Shown: positions 1-8,794 of the stretch, in pieces
How the letters are laid out: each line of letters opens with the position of its first letter
Numbering within the stretch: position 1 is the first letter of the stretch
Source of the DNA: Basidiobolus meristosporus CBS 931.73
Lineage: Eukaryota > Basidiobolomycota > Basidiobolomycetes > Basidiobolales > Basidiobolaceae
Assembly: GCA_002104905.1 (NCBI GenBank)
Contig: MCFE01000955.1
Location: 1 to 24,108 of the forward strand
Length of the DNA stretch: 24,108 bases
Direction of reading: 5' to 3'
Translations under genes and position numbers: made by a program
The notes under the pieces: model-generated
What the model was told of the DNA's origin: nothing
The model's database searches: none
Seen by the model: the letters and a program-made list of their open reading frames with translations, nothing else

Positions 1-307
1 TGTATGAATACTTTATATCTGATAAGCAAAATTACGCCTAAACCCGTAATATTACCCCCTATCCTCCAAGTTAAGACTATGTTATATCCATGTGTAGCCA
101 TAAAGGGTATTCTTAAGTAGGTGAGCCAGGTAACAGGCCTCACGGTCCTAATATACATGATATAAACAAGCTTCAAGCGTTTATTAGAGGTAATGGCGGA
201 GTACCCATTTCACTAATTCTCAAGCATACTCATAGAATAATCTTGAATGCCGTATTGATGAGTGTGCACGGTCAGATCCATAGAGTAGTTGACAATGTTT
301 TGAACAT
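1..307. other. AT-rich intergenic flank, no gene seen
   Basis: No reading frame of note. It lies downstream of the minus-strand subtilase, whose stop codon is at 308-310. The only candidate poly(A) signal for that gene is TTTATT at 180-185 (AATAAA on the minus strand), about 125 nt past the stop. Confidence 0.5.
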
Positions 308-1554
308 CTAATCTTGTGCGCCGTACAATAGAAGATTAGGTGTGGCCCCCTTTAAGTCGGTAAGCACGTCTCTGGTAGCAGCAGCGGTCAGAGCATTATA
401 TACCTCCTGTGGTGTTGAGACAGCACCCTTGCTCAGGAGCAGTGCGGCAATGCCAGCAACATGTGGACTAGCCATACTGGTACCGGAGAGCTTCTTGGAG
501 GCATCTACTGCACCAATATACGCTGAATTAATATCAGTTCCCGGAGCAGATAGCTTCACACATGCTCCCCAATTACTAGTGTAACGGCGAGAATCGGTCT
601 GGGTCGTGGACCCCACTGCAAAAGCTGATGGGGCATTGGCCGGTGTAAAGCCACAGGCATCCTGGCCTTCGTTACCAGCGGCCACAATAAAGCTAACTCC
701 TGCTCTAACAGCTGCCTCTACAGCAGCAACAAGGGCCTGACTCTTGCCACCGCCTAATGACATGTTGGCTATACTCTTGCGTCCACTAGATTTTGCTTGG
801 TTTGCTACCCAATTGACACCGGCAATTACGCCAGAGGTGCTTCCGGTTCCCTCACCACTCAATACCTTGACACCAATCAGGTTGGCCTTTTTGGCAACGC
901 CATAACTCTTTCCGCCCACAGTTCCAGCAACATGTGTCCCGTGGCCGTTTAGGTCTTCTGCTGTTTCCCCATCGATGAAACTAATAGGAAGACTGGCTCT
1001 ACCCTCGAAGTCTTGATGGGCAGCATAAATCCCGGTATCGATCACGTAGACATCGACGCCCTCTCCGGCTGAATCTGGATAAAGGTACGGAGCAGTCAGG
1101 TTTAGTACCCTTTGGGATATTCTAGACAAACCCCAGCTGGGAGGATTCTCTTGCGATCCATGTACAGTGTACACCTGCTCAGGTTCAATGTAGTCAATAT
1201 CTGAGTGGCTTTGCAACTCGGAAACCAGATCCTTGCTAAGAGTTCCTGCGTACGCTTTGAATGTATCCAGATTGAATCTAGTACGTAACTCATTGCGAAT
1301 TGCATTGCCTCCACTGCGACCACGGTTATATTGATCCAGTTTTGATTTCAGGAATTGATCAACTGTATGGTGGAACGTTTAGTATTTATCATCGAAATGG
1401 CAACACCGAGGAGTTTACCTTGCTTTGAGTTGGCCTCACCCTTTAGCTTGATGATGTAGCGATTCTCCAGCTTCCCAAGTTGAGCCTCAACTAGGGCGTT
1501 CGAGCATACTACAGTAACCAGAGTGGTGATTGCAAGGAAGTTGAAGTTTACCAT
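308..1554 (-). CDS. Secreted subtilisin-like serine protease, proteinase K type (peptidase S8)
   Basis: Extracellular endoprotease made as a preproprotein of 396 aa, the usual size for fungal proteinase K-type enzymes. Exons are 1554-1419 and 1362-308. The 56-nt intron (donor GTAAAC, branch TACTAAAC) interrupts the propeptide, and joining the exons keeps the frame. Residues 1-24 form a hydrophobic signal peptide starting MVNFNFLAIT. An I9-type inhibitory propeptide follows (RYIIKLKG near 32, ending DYIEPEQVY near 101-109). The catalytic domain carries the full triad: Asp154 in VIDTG, His186 in GHGTHVAG and Ser341 in GTSMASPH, with oxyanion Asn276 in AAGNEG. I chose this ATG because a TATA box lies about 40 nt upstream, so the longer upstream frame cannot be transcribed from it. 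A perfect TGACTCA lies further up. First of four minus-strand genes for secreted proteins. The class is certain; the substrate is unknown. Confidence 0.93.
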
Positions 1555-1591
1555 TGTTTCGAGCTGAAGACAAGAAATGGTGAGTGGAGCA

Positions 1592-1599
1592 CTTATATA
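1592..1599 (-). promoter_or_regulatory. TATA box of the subtilase gene
   Basis: TATATAAG on the minus strand, about 38-45 nt before the ATG at 1554. This predicts a very short 5' leader. Confidence 0.65.
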
Positions 1600-1683
1600 C
1601 AAGTCGAAAGCTCTCCTTCCGTGCGCGGTACAAATGGTGGGAATGTTATCATTAGACTTGTGATCATTGCGCAGTAGATATGG

Positions 1684-1690
1684 TGACTCA
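1684..1690. promoter_or_regulatory. TGACTCA element (AP-1/Gcn4-type) upstream of the subtilase
   Basis: A perfect palindromic TGACTCA about 130 nt upstream of the subtilase ATG and 85 nt above its TATA box. bZIP factors of the Gcn4/CPC1 type bind this sequence in fungi; use here is inferred. A TGATAA (GATA-factor type) lies close by on the minus strand near 1646-1651. Confidence 0.3.
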
Positions 1691-1699
1691 GGGCAGGAA

Positions 1700-2915
1700 A
1701 TGTGGTAGCTCAGGGCTTGCAGATACCCTAATGGGTGTTCATCTTGGTTGAGCCGTTCACACCAGTCCTTCATAGCATCGTTCAGTATCCTTCGGCATGT
1801 TAAATTTTACCCACGTAATGGAGCTCGTCTTACACGAAGTGGAAAGTCCCATGATTTCGTATCCTATGGGAAGCACATAGCGTTGATCAATTCCCGCTAC
1901 TGGTAAGCATTGGCAGATTGCACCATTTAATCAAGACTGAGCATATCGCTCACCCAAGGCATACATTTACGCCTGGCACTCTTGATGGCGATTATCCACA
2001 TACTCGGAATATCGCAGGGAAATCCTACAGCATGGGATTGTCATGAGTAAGCATGGATGTGGTTTATTTCTATAACGGTACACATTGTGTGACATAATTA
2101 ACTGCCTGCTGTCCAATTTTACCCTCGGTGCTCTTCGGTACATGCAGGGATTCCATAAAGTATATGGCAATTTGCATAAGAGTTGGTTGGTGGCTCATAT
2201 TGATTGCAGCCTTAGCGGTGGTTGTGCATTCGCTATTCCCACGACAGCTGCTCCCCGAAGTATCTTCTTGGGCTATGCAAATACACCTGGTTGATAGTAG
2301 TGCAGGACGCAGCGAGCGCTTGAGTGGAGCAATGTTTTCGAAGCATTATTGATTATTATTGTGGAGATGTCAACAATGCGTGGTAACGGAAAATATCTCA
2401 GCTATACAGCCTCTGAGTAAAAGCACAACGTAAAATTTCGCACTATTCTCTGGGAAGATCAGCCAGTGGGTGTCCGCGCTAGGTATGTATGCGAAGCAAA
2501 CGTAAAGTACCAATATATACGATAGGTGGTAATACGTAACCGATCTTTATCGAACGCAGGAAGTCACTTCCCTTTCAATGGCCGTCTCTTGGGTTTGATA
2601 GGACGTTATCAGAAAAAACATCGGGATAGGTGGGTGGCTTAGGATTATCTCCTGTGAGGTATGTCTCATAGATCTAACAATATTCAACAACATTGTACCT
2701 TGGATTGCCATTAGGCTACTCGCCTCTCTCTATTCTGCTATGCGATTACTACCGAGTAGTCCGAGTATGTGGAGCATGTACGCTCGAATAGTGTCTGATA
2801 TTCAAGACGTGAGAATTATAAGGCAGCTACGTTGTATAAGAATATTTATTATTTCACATAACAAATATAGGAGTTGTGATATTTAAGTAACTATAGAATC
2901 TAAATAACGCTTCTT
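1700..2915. other. Intergenic stretch between the subtilase and CAP genes
   Basis: About 1.2 kb, AT-rich, without a convincing gene. The right edge holds the CAP gene's poly(A) signal. A plus-strand frame at 2164-2352 could encode 62 aa with a hydrophobic N-terminus, but it has no TATA box, no recognisable family and no splice partner, so I do not call it. Confidence 0.4.
2845..2850 (-). terminator. Poly(A) signal of the CAP gene
   Basis: AATAAA on the minus strand (TTTATT as written), about 65 nt past the stop codon of the CAP gene. Confidence 0.55.
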
Positions 2916-3522
2916 CTATGGACATACTGGTGGGTTGTAGCGGCCTGGAACAGTGGCAAACCCTTGGGTCCAATAGTACCCTGGCTGACCCAAAGCCCCT
3001 CCCATATGAGTAAACCCAGGATTGAGAATGTTCCGCCGGTGTGCTAGACAATGATTCAGATTAACACGCGATTCATTGCAACAAGATATAGTTATCTAAG
3101 GGAAGAACAAGAACAGCCAACACTTACGGGGTGAATTCATCCATACGCGCATCACACTCTCCTCACTGGTTTGCCCACGAGCGACATTTTCGCCGTATTG
3201 TGTCCACCTGAGGCCGTGCTCATTGATTGCCTTATCCATCGGTGAGTGATCATATCTATCGTGGGTCATACGATTGTACTTGACTTGCATCCGAGAATGG
3301 CGCTGGCATACATCGTTCAGCTCACTGAAGATATGGATTATTACTTGCCCGCCCGAACCGTCTCCTTCCACTGGCATGAACTTACCTGCTAAGTACTAGT
3401 GGTCTGAGTCCACGACTGACCCTCTCACGGTTAACAATACAAATCAAGCGCTCGGGAGAAAATGCGCTGGCAGTAATGAAGAAGAGAGTGGCTGAAACGG
3501 TGAGTGTGTATCTAAAAAGCAT
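2916..3522 (-). CDS. Secreted CAP-superfamily (SCP/PR-1-like) protein
   Basis: Small secreted protein of 153 aa with one CAP domain. Fungal members bind sterols or lipids and several act at host interfaces; its role here is inferred only. Exons are 3522-3386, 3324-3128 and 3043-2916, with two introns (61 and 84 nt, both GTAAGT donors), and all joins keep frame. Residues 1-22 form a signal peptide (MLFRYTLTVS...). The CAP signatures are ICIVNRERVSRGLRPL near 28-42, QRHSRMQ near 53-59, YGENVARG at 89-96, WMNSPPHRRNIL at 107-118 and YYWTQGFA near the C-terminus. His67 or His72, Glu91, Glu101 and His113 are candidates for the conserved cavity tetrad. The frame stays open 32 codons upstream, but the downstream ATG starts directly with the signal peptide and sits about 45 nt from a TTATAA. 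A compact member of the family. Confidence 0.88.
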
Positions 3523-3689
3523 TGTAATGGAAGAGGGGATGGATTTTGCGAGGTAACCTCCTCGGATTATAACTGGAGCCACGACCAGCTTCTCGATGGG
3601 AAAAAGTCCCCTCTGCATGCATAGAAAAATTCCCTGGCTTGCTAGGTGGAAATCACCGACTGCGCATCTTCCAGATAGTAGCTAAACAT

Positions 3690-3695
3690 TTTATT
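3690..3695 (-). terminator. Poly(A) signal of the Ser/Thr-rich repeat gene
   Basis: AATAAA on the minus strand, about 60 nt past the stop codon of the gene ending at 3755. Confidence 0.55.
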
Positions 3696-3754
3696 GATTC
3701 TTAAAAATATTCCATTCACGATACGGTAAATCATAAAGCAGTCCTTTTTGCTGC

Positions 3755-4867
3755 TTAGAGCTCGGTGTGGCACTTAGTGGGCTTAGGCTTGGGGTGACAT
3801 TTGGTCGGCTTAGGCTTGCAAGTTTTCGAGATGGCGCTTGACGGGACAGAGGTGGTTGATCCGCCACTTGAGTGAGTAAGACTGTTTCCGTGCTGAGTGC
3901 CTACACTACTGAGAACAGTGGTGGTCTGAAGAGCCGTTGGTGCGGCGGTAGTTGTAGCTGTAATGCTTGAGATGACTGTCACCGTAGGGGTAACTGAAGG
4001 ACCTCTTGAGCTACTGACGCCACTTACACTGCCAGAGGGGGAGGCAGTTGGGCTTCTTGAGCTGCTAATACCACTTACACTGCCAGAGGGGGAAGCAGTT
4101 GGGCTTCTTGAGCTGCTAATACCGCTTACACTCCCAGAGGGGGAAACGGTAGGGCTTCTTGAACTGCTGATGCCACTCACACTGCCAGAGGGAGAGATGG
4201 TGCTAATGGTAACTTGCCGCGTTATAGATGAGGTGGGGATAACCCGAGTTACAAGGGTAGAATCCAGAGTTTCGATATATTCGGTGTACGCGCCAAACCG
4301 AGTAACCACTGACCCGGCGCTTGTTTGCACAGATGGATCCCCTACTCCAAGATAGTTGGTCAAGGTTGGCCCCGGGATTGTATTGATCACTTGTCTCGAG
4401 GAGAGCATCTCGATAACTGTTCCGATAATTACTCCGCTAACAGTTGGGCCTGTAATGGTAGTCACATCATCAGTAAGATCGGTATTAGTAATCGTTTGCG
4501 CAGCAAGTGTCTCGGTAAACTGCGAAGACCATAAGGTTCGAGTAATACTGGTCAATTGCAGCGAGTCTTCGATCACCGTTCCAGGTATTTCCCGAGTGAC
4601 TGTTTCTGGGGAAATGGTTCTTGTTACATCTGAACGGCCGGCATTTTCAGTGATGGTATCACCACCCAGAGTCTCCGTATAGGTGATTGGTGGCACAGTG
4701 GCTACCTGAGTATGGGCGGGGATGGTTCCAGTGACAAGCGCAGTCTGAATGAACCATGTGACTGTTTCTTCAGGATAGGAGTGGGTCTTTACTTCAGTGT
4801 CTTGACCATGTACCGCGAGCGTGGAAGCAATAGCGAAGAGAACGAAGTAACTGGTTTTGCGCATCAT
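3755..4867 (-). CDS. Secreted Ser/Thr-rich repeat protein, cell-wall or adhesin-like
   Basis: Intronless, 370 aa, no family recognised. Residues 1 to about 21 form a signal peptide (MMRKTSYFVLFAIASTLAVHG). Residues 22 to about 225 are rich in Thr, Ser, Val and Ile, with recurring short segments such as ETVTREIPGTVIE and INTIPGPTLTNYL, suggesting stacked beta-strands. Four tandem 17-residue units (SPSGSVSGISSSRSPTA and variants) follow, then a Thr/Ser linker, then a basic tail with two CxPKPTKCH-like motifs. The open frame extends ten codons upstream but has no ATG there, so translation starts at one of the two adjacent ATGs at 4867/4864. The tail is hydrophilic, so a GPI anchor is unlikely. 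Heavy O-glycosylation and surface exposure are inferred from composition. A plus-strand open frame over the repeats is a by-product of the repetition. Confidence 0.8.
   Translation of the reverse strand: MMRKTSYFVLFAIASTLAVHGQDTEVKTHSYPEETVTWFIQTALVTGTIPAHTQVATVPPITYTETLGGDTITENAGRSDVTRTISPETVTREIPGTVIEDSLQLTSITRTLWSSQFTETLAAQTITNTDLTDDVTTITGPTVSGVIIGTVIEMLSSRQVINTIPGPTLTNYLGVGDPSVQTSAGSVVTRFGAYTEYIETLDSTLVTRVIPTSSITRQVTISTISPSGSVSGISSSRSPTVSPSGSVSGISSSRSPTASPSGSVSGISSSRSPTASPSGSVSGVSSSRGPSVTPTVTVISSITATTTAAPTALQTTTVLSSVGTQHGNSLTHSSGGSTTSVPSSAISKTCKPKPTKCHPKPKPTKCHTEL
3992..4195 (-). repeat. Four 51-bp tandem coding repeats
   Basis: Units at 4195-4145, 4144-4094, 4093-4043 and 4042-3992, each encoding 17 residues of SPSGSVSG(I/V)SSSR(S/G)P(T/S)(A/V). 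The central units are almost identical at DNA level and the unit nearest the C-terminus has diverged most. A multiple of three keeps the frame if the copy number changes. Confidence 0.9.
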
Positions 4868-4930
4868 TGGTAGTAGAGCAGGATGTAGGGAAATCAATGT
4901 CTGAGTACTAGTTCAATGCCATGTCGGCCG

Positions 4931-4937
4931 CTTTATA
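4931..4937 (-). promoter_or_regulatory. TATA box of the Ser/Thr-rich repeat gene
   Basis: TATAAAG on the minus strand, about 65 nt before the ATG at 4867. Confidence 0.55.
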
Positions 4938-5417
4938 CTCACTTCTTGGCTAAGGAAGGGACTATTTTTATGCTGTGTGGATATGAAATCCTGACTCTTT
5001 CCTAAAATGGATGCCACTTGGAGCAATGACTGATAAGTAATTACCAAGTATTTGGTCAGCATCCAAGGTCACTATATTTACATGTGGCTACCCCAGCACC
5101 TGCCGTTCTGGTAGCCGTGATCCGCTCATTTGCCAGGTCTGAGAATGATAAATAGAACTTGCGAATCTCCGAGTGAAGATCCTTGTTAACACTATCAAAA
5201 ATAAGCTCCACGGGGAATCTGCTCTTCTAGCAAAAATAGCAAATCAAAGCAGATTGCATTATCGAATACTAATTTCCAGTACATAATAATAGGATTCCAA
5301 AGTATATGGGAACAGTGACTGTTTCTGAATAATTGAAAGCTGTATAGTGTCTACACGACTTTGGATTGGTGGGGGATAGTGGGGGAGCGCTCATTGACTT
5401 GATGTACAAAAAATAGC
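4938..5417. other. Intergenic, promoter of the repeat gene
   Basis: No gene seen. Several HGATAR-type sites occur (for example TGATAAG near 5030 and TGATAA near 5147), the core of fungal GATA factors. A G-rich direct repeat (GTGGGGGATAGTGGGGGAG) lies near 5372-5390. Confidence 0.35.
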
Positions 5418-5423
5418 TTTATT
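5418..5423 (-). terminator. Poly(A) signal of the cysteine-rich secreted gene
   Basis: AATAAA on the minus strand, about 50 nt past the stop codon of the gene ending at 5474. Confidence 0.6.
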
Positions 5424-5473
5424 CGGATGAAATGACGCACCAACTTTCCACCAGCAATGCACCTCGACTTTGA

Positions 5474-6148
5474 TTATTCAGCTTTGTACCCACAATACTC
5501 CTCGAAAGCGGCGAACAGTTTCTGTGGGTGCATTATCTGATAGTAGTACAGCACCGGCTCTTGCCCTGGCTTTTTGATTGCCTTGTAAAATTGTTCGGTG
5601 CAAGGTAGGCAGATGACCTTCTTGAGCTCCTCCCGTGGTAAGGGGTCGCGCCTCACGGAGTTATTTTCCAACGCCACTCCTGCTCGAATGACCTTGGTGA
5701 GGCAACGCGACCCATCGATCTCCTCGCAAGCTATGGTCGCTGCATCCTTACTGGCCCAGGAGTTGTATACTCGTTGGTTATTTGAGGCTAAATTAGGAGG
5801 ATCACAGTTCTCCGATACTAATTTCGCGCCACTGATGGTGTCTTGCAAGCACTCAGGCTTGCACACATCATCCAACGTCGAAAAGAACAGGGGCATTTGT
5901 GAGAAGCACGTACTTAGACTTGGGTATTTCTGATCAGCCTCCAGAATGGCTGATTGGCACTTTGGGCTGGGACTGTGGATTCCATCTGCGAAGTGGCTCG
6001 TTGGCTGGGTTAGTGGTAGTGGGGGGAGCTCCATCATGCTGAACACCTGTTGCTTGATAGTATTCACCACGCTAAAGCCGCTCGCTTGAACGGAGAGGGA
6101 ACTTAGCCCGATTACGGCTAACGACATCTTGAGAGTGGCGCCTTTCAT
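5474..6148 (-). CDS. Secreted cysteine-rich protein of unknown family
   Basis: Intronless, 224 aa. I do not recognise a named family. Residues 1 to about 23 form a signal peptide (MKGATLKMSLAVIGLSSLSVQA). The mature part has ten cysteines in an ordered layout: two early ones in CQSAILEAD and STCFSQ, a VCKPEC pair, one in SENCDPP, then IACEE and SRCLTK, an ICLPC pair, and a last one in EEYCGYKAE. An even count and a secreted context suggest disulfides. The pattern of spaced Cys pairs around helical segments recalls several broad fungal secreted families, but I cannot name one. A TATA box 50 nt upstream and a nearby AATAAA downstream support a real transcription unit. It ends the four-gene secreted cluster and is divergent from the SQR gene. 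Confidence 0.78.
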   Translation of the reverse strand: MKGATLKMSLAVIGLSSLSVQASGFSVVNTIKQQVFSMMELPPLPLTQPTSHFADGIHSPSPKCQSAILEADQKYPSLSTCFSQMPLFFSTLDDVCKPECLQDTISGAKLVSENCDPPNLASNNQRVYNSWASKDAATIACEEIDGSRCLTKVIRAGVALENNSVRRDPLPREELKKVICLPCTEQFYKAIKKPGQEPVLYYYQIMHPQKLFAAFEEYCGYKAE

Positions 6149-6196
6149 GTTGTGGTGTTTAGGGAATCGGTAGGAGCTAATTCTGCTTAGTGTGGA

Positions 6197-6204
6197 TATT
6201 TATA
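6197..6204 (-). promoter_or_regulatory. TATA box of the cysteine-rich secreted gene
   Basis: TATAAATA on the minus strand, about 50 nt before the ATG at 6148. Confidence 0.65.
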
Positions 6205-7220
6205 GCAATCGTGGCAGCTCACCTCAACCAAGATGAAACGAATTAAGGTGCAAGATGCACTTTGATGCAAGAGTATGCGTACATTGGCATCTGCGATCAG
6301 TAATTGGCGCCTATCAAGACGGTTTCATAGGAGTATCAATTCTGAATCCTTGAGTTGGAGCCTGATGATCGTTTCACCACGAATGATTAGGGCAATCCAG
6401 TATAGTTGCAGACGCATCTGATTGCGGAATCTATTCGCCAGGTACACTTGGCATTCTGCATTAGTTTATCCGATTTCACATTATTTTTAGCTCAATACCT
6501 CGCAGTTTAATATCTGGTCAACTATGTACGGGGCAGACGATTCAGTAATGATGATATGTTGGTAACACATAAGCTGGTGTATCTTGAATCCCATGCAAAT
6601 CTACACCAGCTAGAACCCCTTGAGCCCTTGAACATCCATCCGAATCCCACCACCATTGGTAATATTTGGCACAAGTGGCGAGTGGCATGCCATCACTTCT
6701 CACATTTGCCGCTCCCTACCCCACCTCTACTGCTCTGAGTGATCCAAGCGACCAATTTACCCGGCGCAATGGACGAATAGGGAAGCAAGAGTCAAATTCA
6801 AGGGCGTGAAATCGAACGGGATCATTTTTGCCGAAAACAATGTTAGCTGCATACAGGATGTACATGTCTGATTTCGGACGGGAGCCTGTTTACACGTGAA
6901 ATGCATGGCCTGGCCTTCTCAGATATGAGGAAATATCCGCAACTTGACGGAAGGATTCCTTAATTCTGACATGGAGGGGTGTTTGTGAACAGCCATATAT
7001 GGGCCTCGGGGTATCCATATAACCTTATAGTAATCGAGGGAACACAGGCTATAGTCTCGTAAAGGCTGAATACTAAAACATTATCCTCCATGGTGACTTT
7101 CTATATTTGTGAACGGCCCGAAGTAGGATACCCCACATTGGCTACCATGATGCCACTTTGCGCAAGCACCCAATGTGTTGTGAATTTTTGTTGTACCACC
7201 TGAGCATGTCAGCTTCCGGG
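6205..7220. other. Divergent promoter region between the cysteine-rich and SQR genes
   Basis: About 1 kb with no gene I can support; a 60-codon frame at 6556-6738 has no signal or motif worth calling. It contains a palindromic CACGTG at 6893-6898 and a perfect CArG box at 6993-7002. Confidence 0.35.
6993..7002. promoter_or_regulatory. CArG box (MADS-factor type)
   Basis: CCATATATGG, a perfect CC(A/T)6GG palindrome of the kind bound by SRF/Mcm1-type MADS factors. It lies about 285 nt upstream of the SQR start. Function is inferred from sequence only. Confidence 0.3.
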
Positions 7221-7228
7221 TATAAAAG
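7221..7228 (+). promoter_or_regulatory. TATA box of the SQR gene
   Basis: TATAAAAG, 59-66 nt before the ATG at 7287. Confidence 0.65.
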
Positions 7229-7286
7229 AAATATTGTGCGGTGAATGATAAGCATCACTTGGAGTTTAAGTGTTTGAGACTTCATC

Positions 7287-8794
7287 ATGTTGAGAGCTAC
7301 CCTAAGCCGCTTGTCCAATTCCCAGAGCTTTCTCTCCACCCGTCGCTATGCATCGACCTCTGTCAATTCCTCCTACAAGGTAGTGGTCGTTGGTGGCGGT
7401 CCTGGCGGCTTATCAGGTAAATACTGCATCTGATCAGCAATATTACAAGCCGTCCCTTCTAAACAGCCATTGCTCCATCAGTGTCTTCAACCTTGTCAAG
7501 AATATTGGGTAGCAAGAATGTTGCGGTGATCGAGCCTTCAAGTGTTCATTATGTAAGTGCCCTCAGAGATATGCATATCGCTTGTCACACTAATTCTGGT
7601 CGTCTGTTAGTATCAGCCGTTGTGGACTTTCGTTGGCGGCGGGCTCAAGAGCTTCGAGCAGTCCAAGAAGAAGATGGAGGATGTTATGTCGAAAGAAGTT
7701 GACTGGATTCAGAACTCTGCTGCCACCTTCGAACCGGAAAAGAATGTGGTTGTGTTGAGCGATGGCCAGAGGATCAGTTATGATTACCTGGTTGTTGCCG
7801 CCGGTATCCAGATCAACTGGGGAAACATCAAGGGACTCAAAGAGGCTCTTGGAAAAGATTGTGTTACTAGCAATTATTCTGCCGACAGCGTTCAACGGAC
7901 TTGGGAATTCATAAATAACTTCAAGGGTGGGAATGCCATCTTCACTATGCCCTCCACTACAATCAAGGTACGTACGAGTCCCCAGACTTTTGTGAAGCCT
8001 CCCCTAACTTGTCTAATGTCCTCTCATAGTGTGCCGGTGCTCCTCAGAAGATCATGTACTTGGCAGAAGAGCAATTCCGTCACAATGGTGTCCGCGACAA
8101 AGCCAATGTTATGTACAATACAGCAACCGGCAAGCTCTTTGGCATCGACAAGTATGCCAAGACTTTATCCAAGATCTGTCAAGAAAGAGGCATAGCCGTC
8201 AATACCACAACCGAGCTGACCGAAATTAGACCTGAAAATCGGGAGGCAGTATTCAAAAAGACTGGGCCGAACGGTACCGAAGAGCAAATTTACAACTACG
8301 ATTTCCTCCATGTGACTCCACCAATGGGCGCACCTGATTTCATCAAGAACTCCCCCATTGCAGATGCCGCGGGTTGGGTCGATGTTGATGCCTCCACACT
8401 TCAGCACACCAGATACCCAAACATCTTTTCCCTTGGTGATTGCTCCTCTTGCCCAACCGGCAAAACCGCCGCAGCAATCACCTCGGAGTCGCAGGTTGTC
8501 AAGCGCAATTTGCTGTCTTCGATGGCTGGCAAGGAGTTGACTGCCAAGTACGACGGCTATACTTCGTGCCCACTTGTGACCGGAAAGAACAAGCTTATCC
8601 TAGCCGAATTCAGTGGCTATACCTCCAAGCCCCTTGAAACCTTCCCGGTTAACCAGGCAGTGGAGAGAAGCTCAATGTTCCATCTTACCGCCCACCTCCT
8701 TCCCGAATTCTATTGGAATGGAATCCTCAAGGGCATCTGGCATGGCCCCGGTTTCTTCCGTAATATTCTCAACCCTAATGGTGGCCAAATCTAA
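7287..8794 (+). CDS. Mitochondrial sulfide:quinone oxidoreductase
   Basis: Flavoprotein of the inner mitochondrial membrane that oxidises H2S and passes electrons to ubiquinone, detoxifying sulfide. Four exons (7287-7416, 7467-7552, 7611-7967, 8030-8794) give 445 aa, close to the human SQOR length; all joins keep frame. Residues 1 to about 25 are rich in Arg and Ser with no acidic residue, a typical mitochondrial presequence. The FAD-binding loop is VVVVGGGPGGLSA at 32-44. The first redox cysteine is Cys192 in KCAGAPQKIMY, a block shared with animal SQOR. The second lies in LGDCSSCPTGKTAAAI (Cys329, with an extra Cys332). The C-terminal segment (HLTAHLLPEFYWNG, then KGIWHGPG) fits the membrane-facing end of the family. 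Intron 1 is only 50 nt, with its branch site almost touching the acceptor. The gene is also known as SQRDL or hmt2 in other organisms. Confidence 0.93.

Noticed and set aside
1555-1773. Upstream extension of the subtilase first exon (starting MKDWCERLNQ)
   Set aside because: A TATA box lies inside it, and the downstream ATG begins directly with a signal peptide.
3523-3618. 32-codon N-terminal extension of the CAP protein
   Set aside because: It would place about 30 residues before the signal peptide; the inner ATG fits secretion and promoter spacing better.
3963-4682. Plus-strand open frames opposite the Ser/Thr-rich gene
   Set aside because: They arise from the same tandem repeat and biased composition; the minus-strand frame has the signal peptide, TATA box and poly(A) signal.
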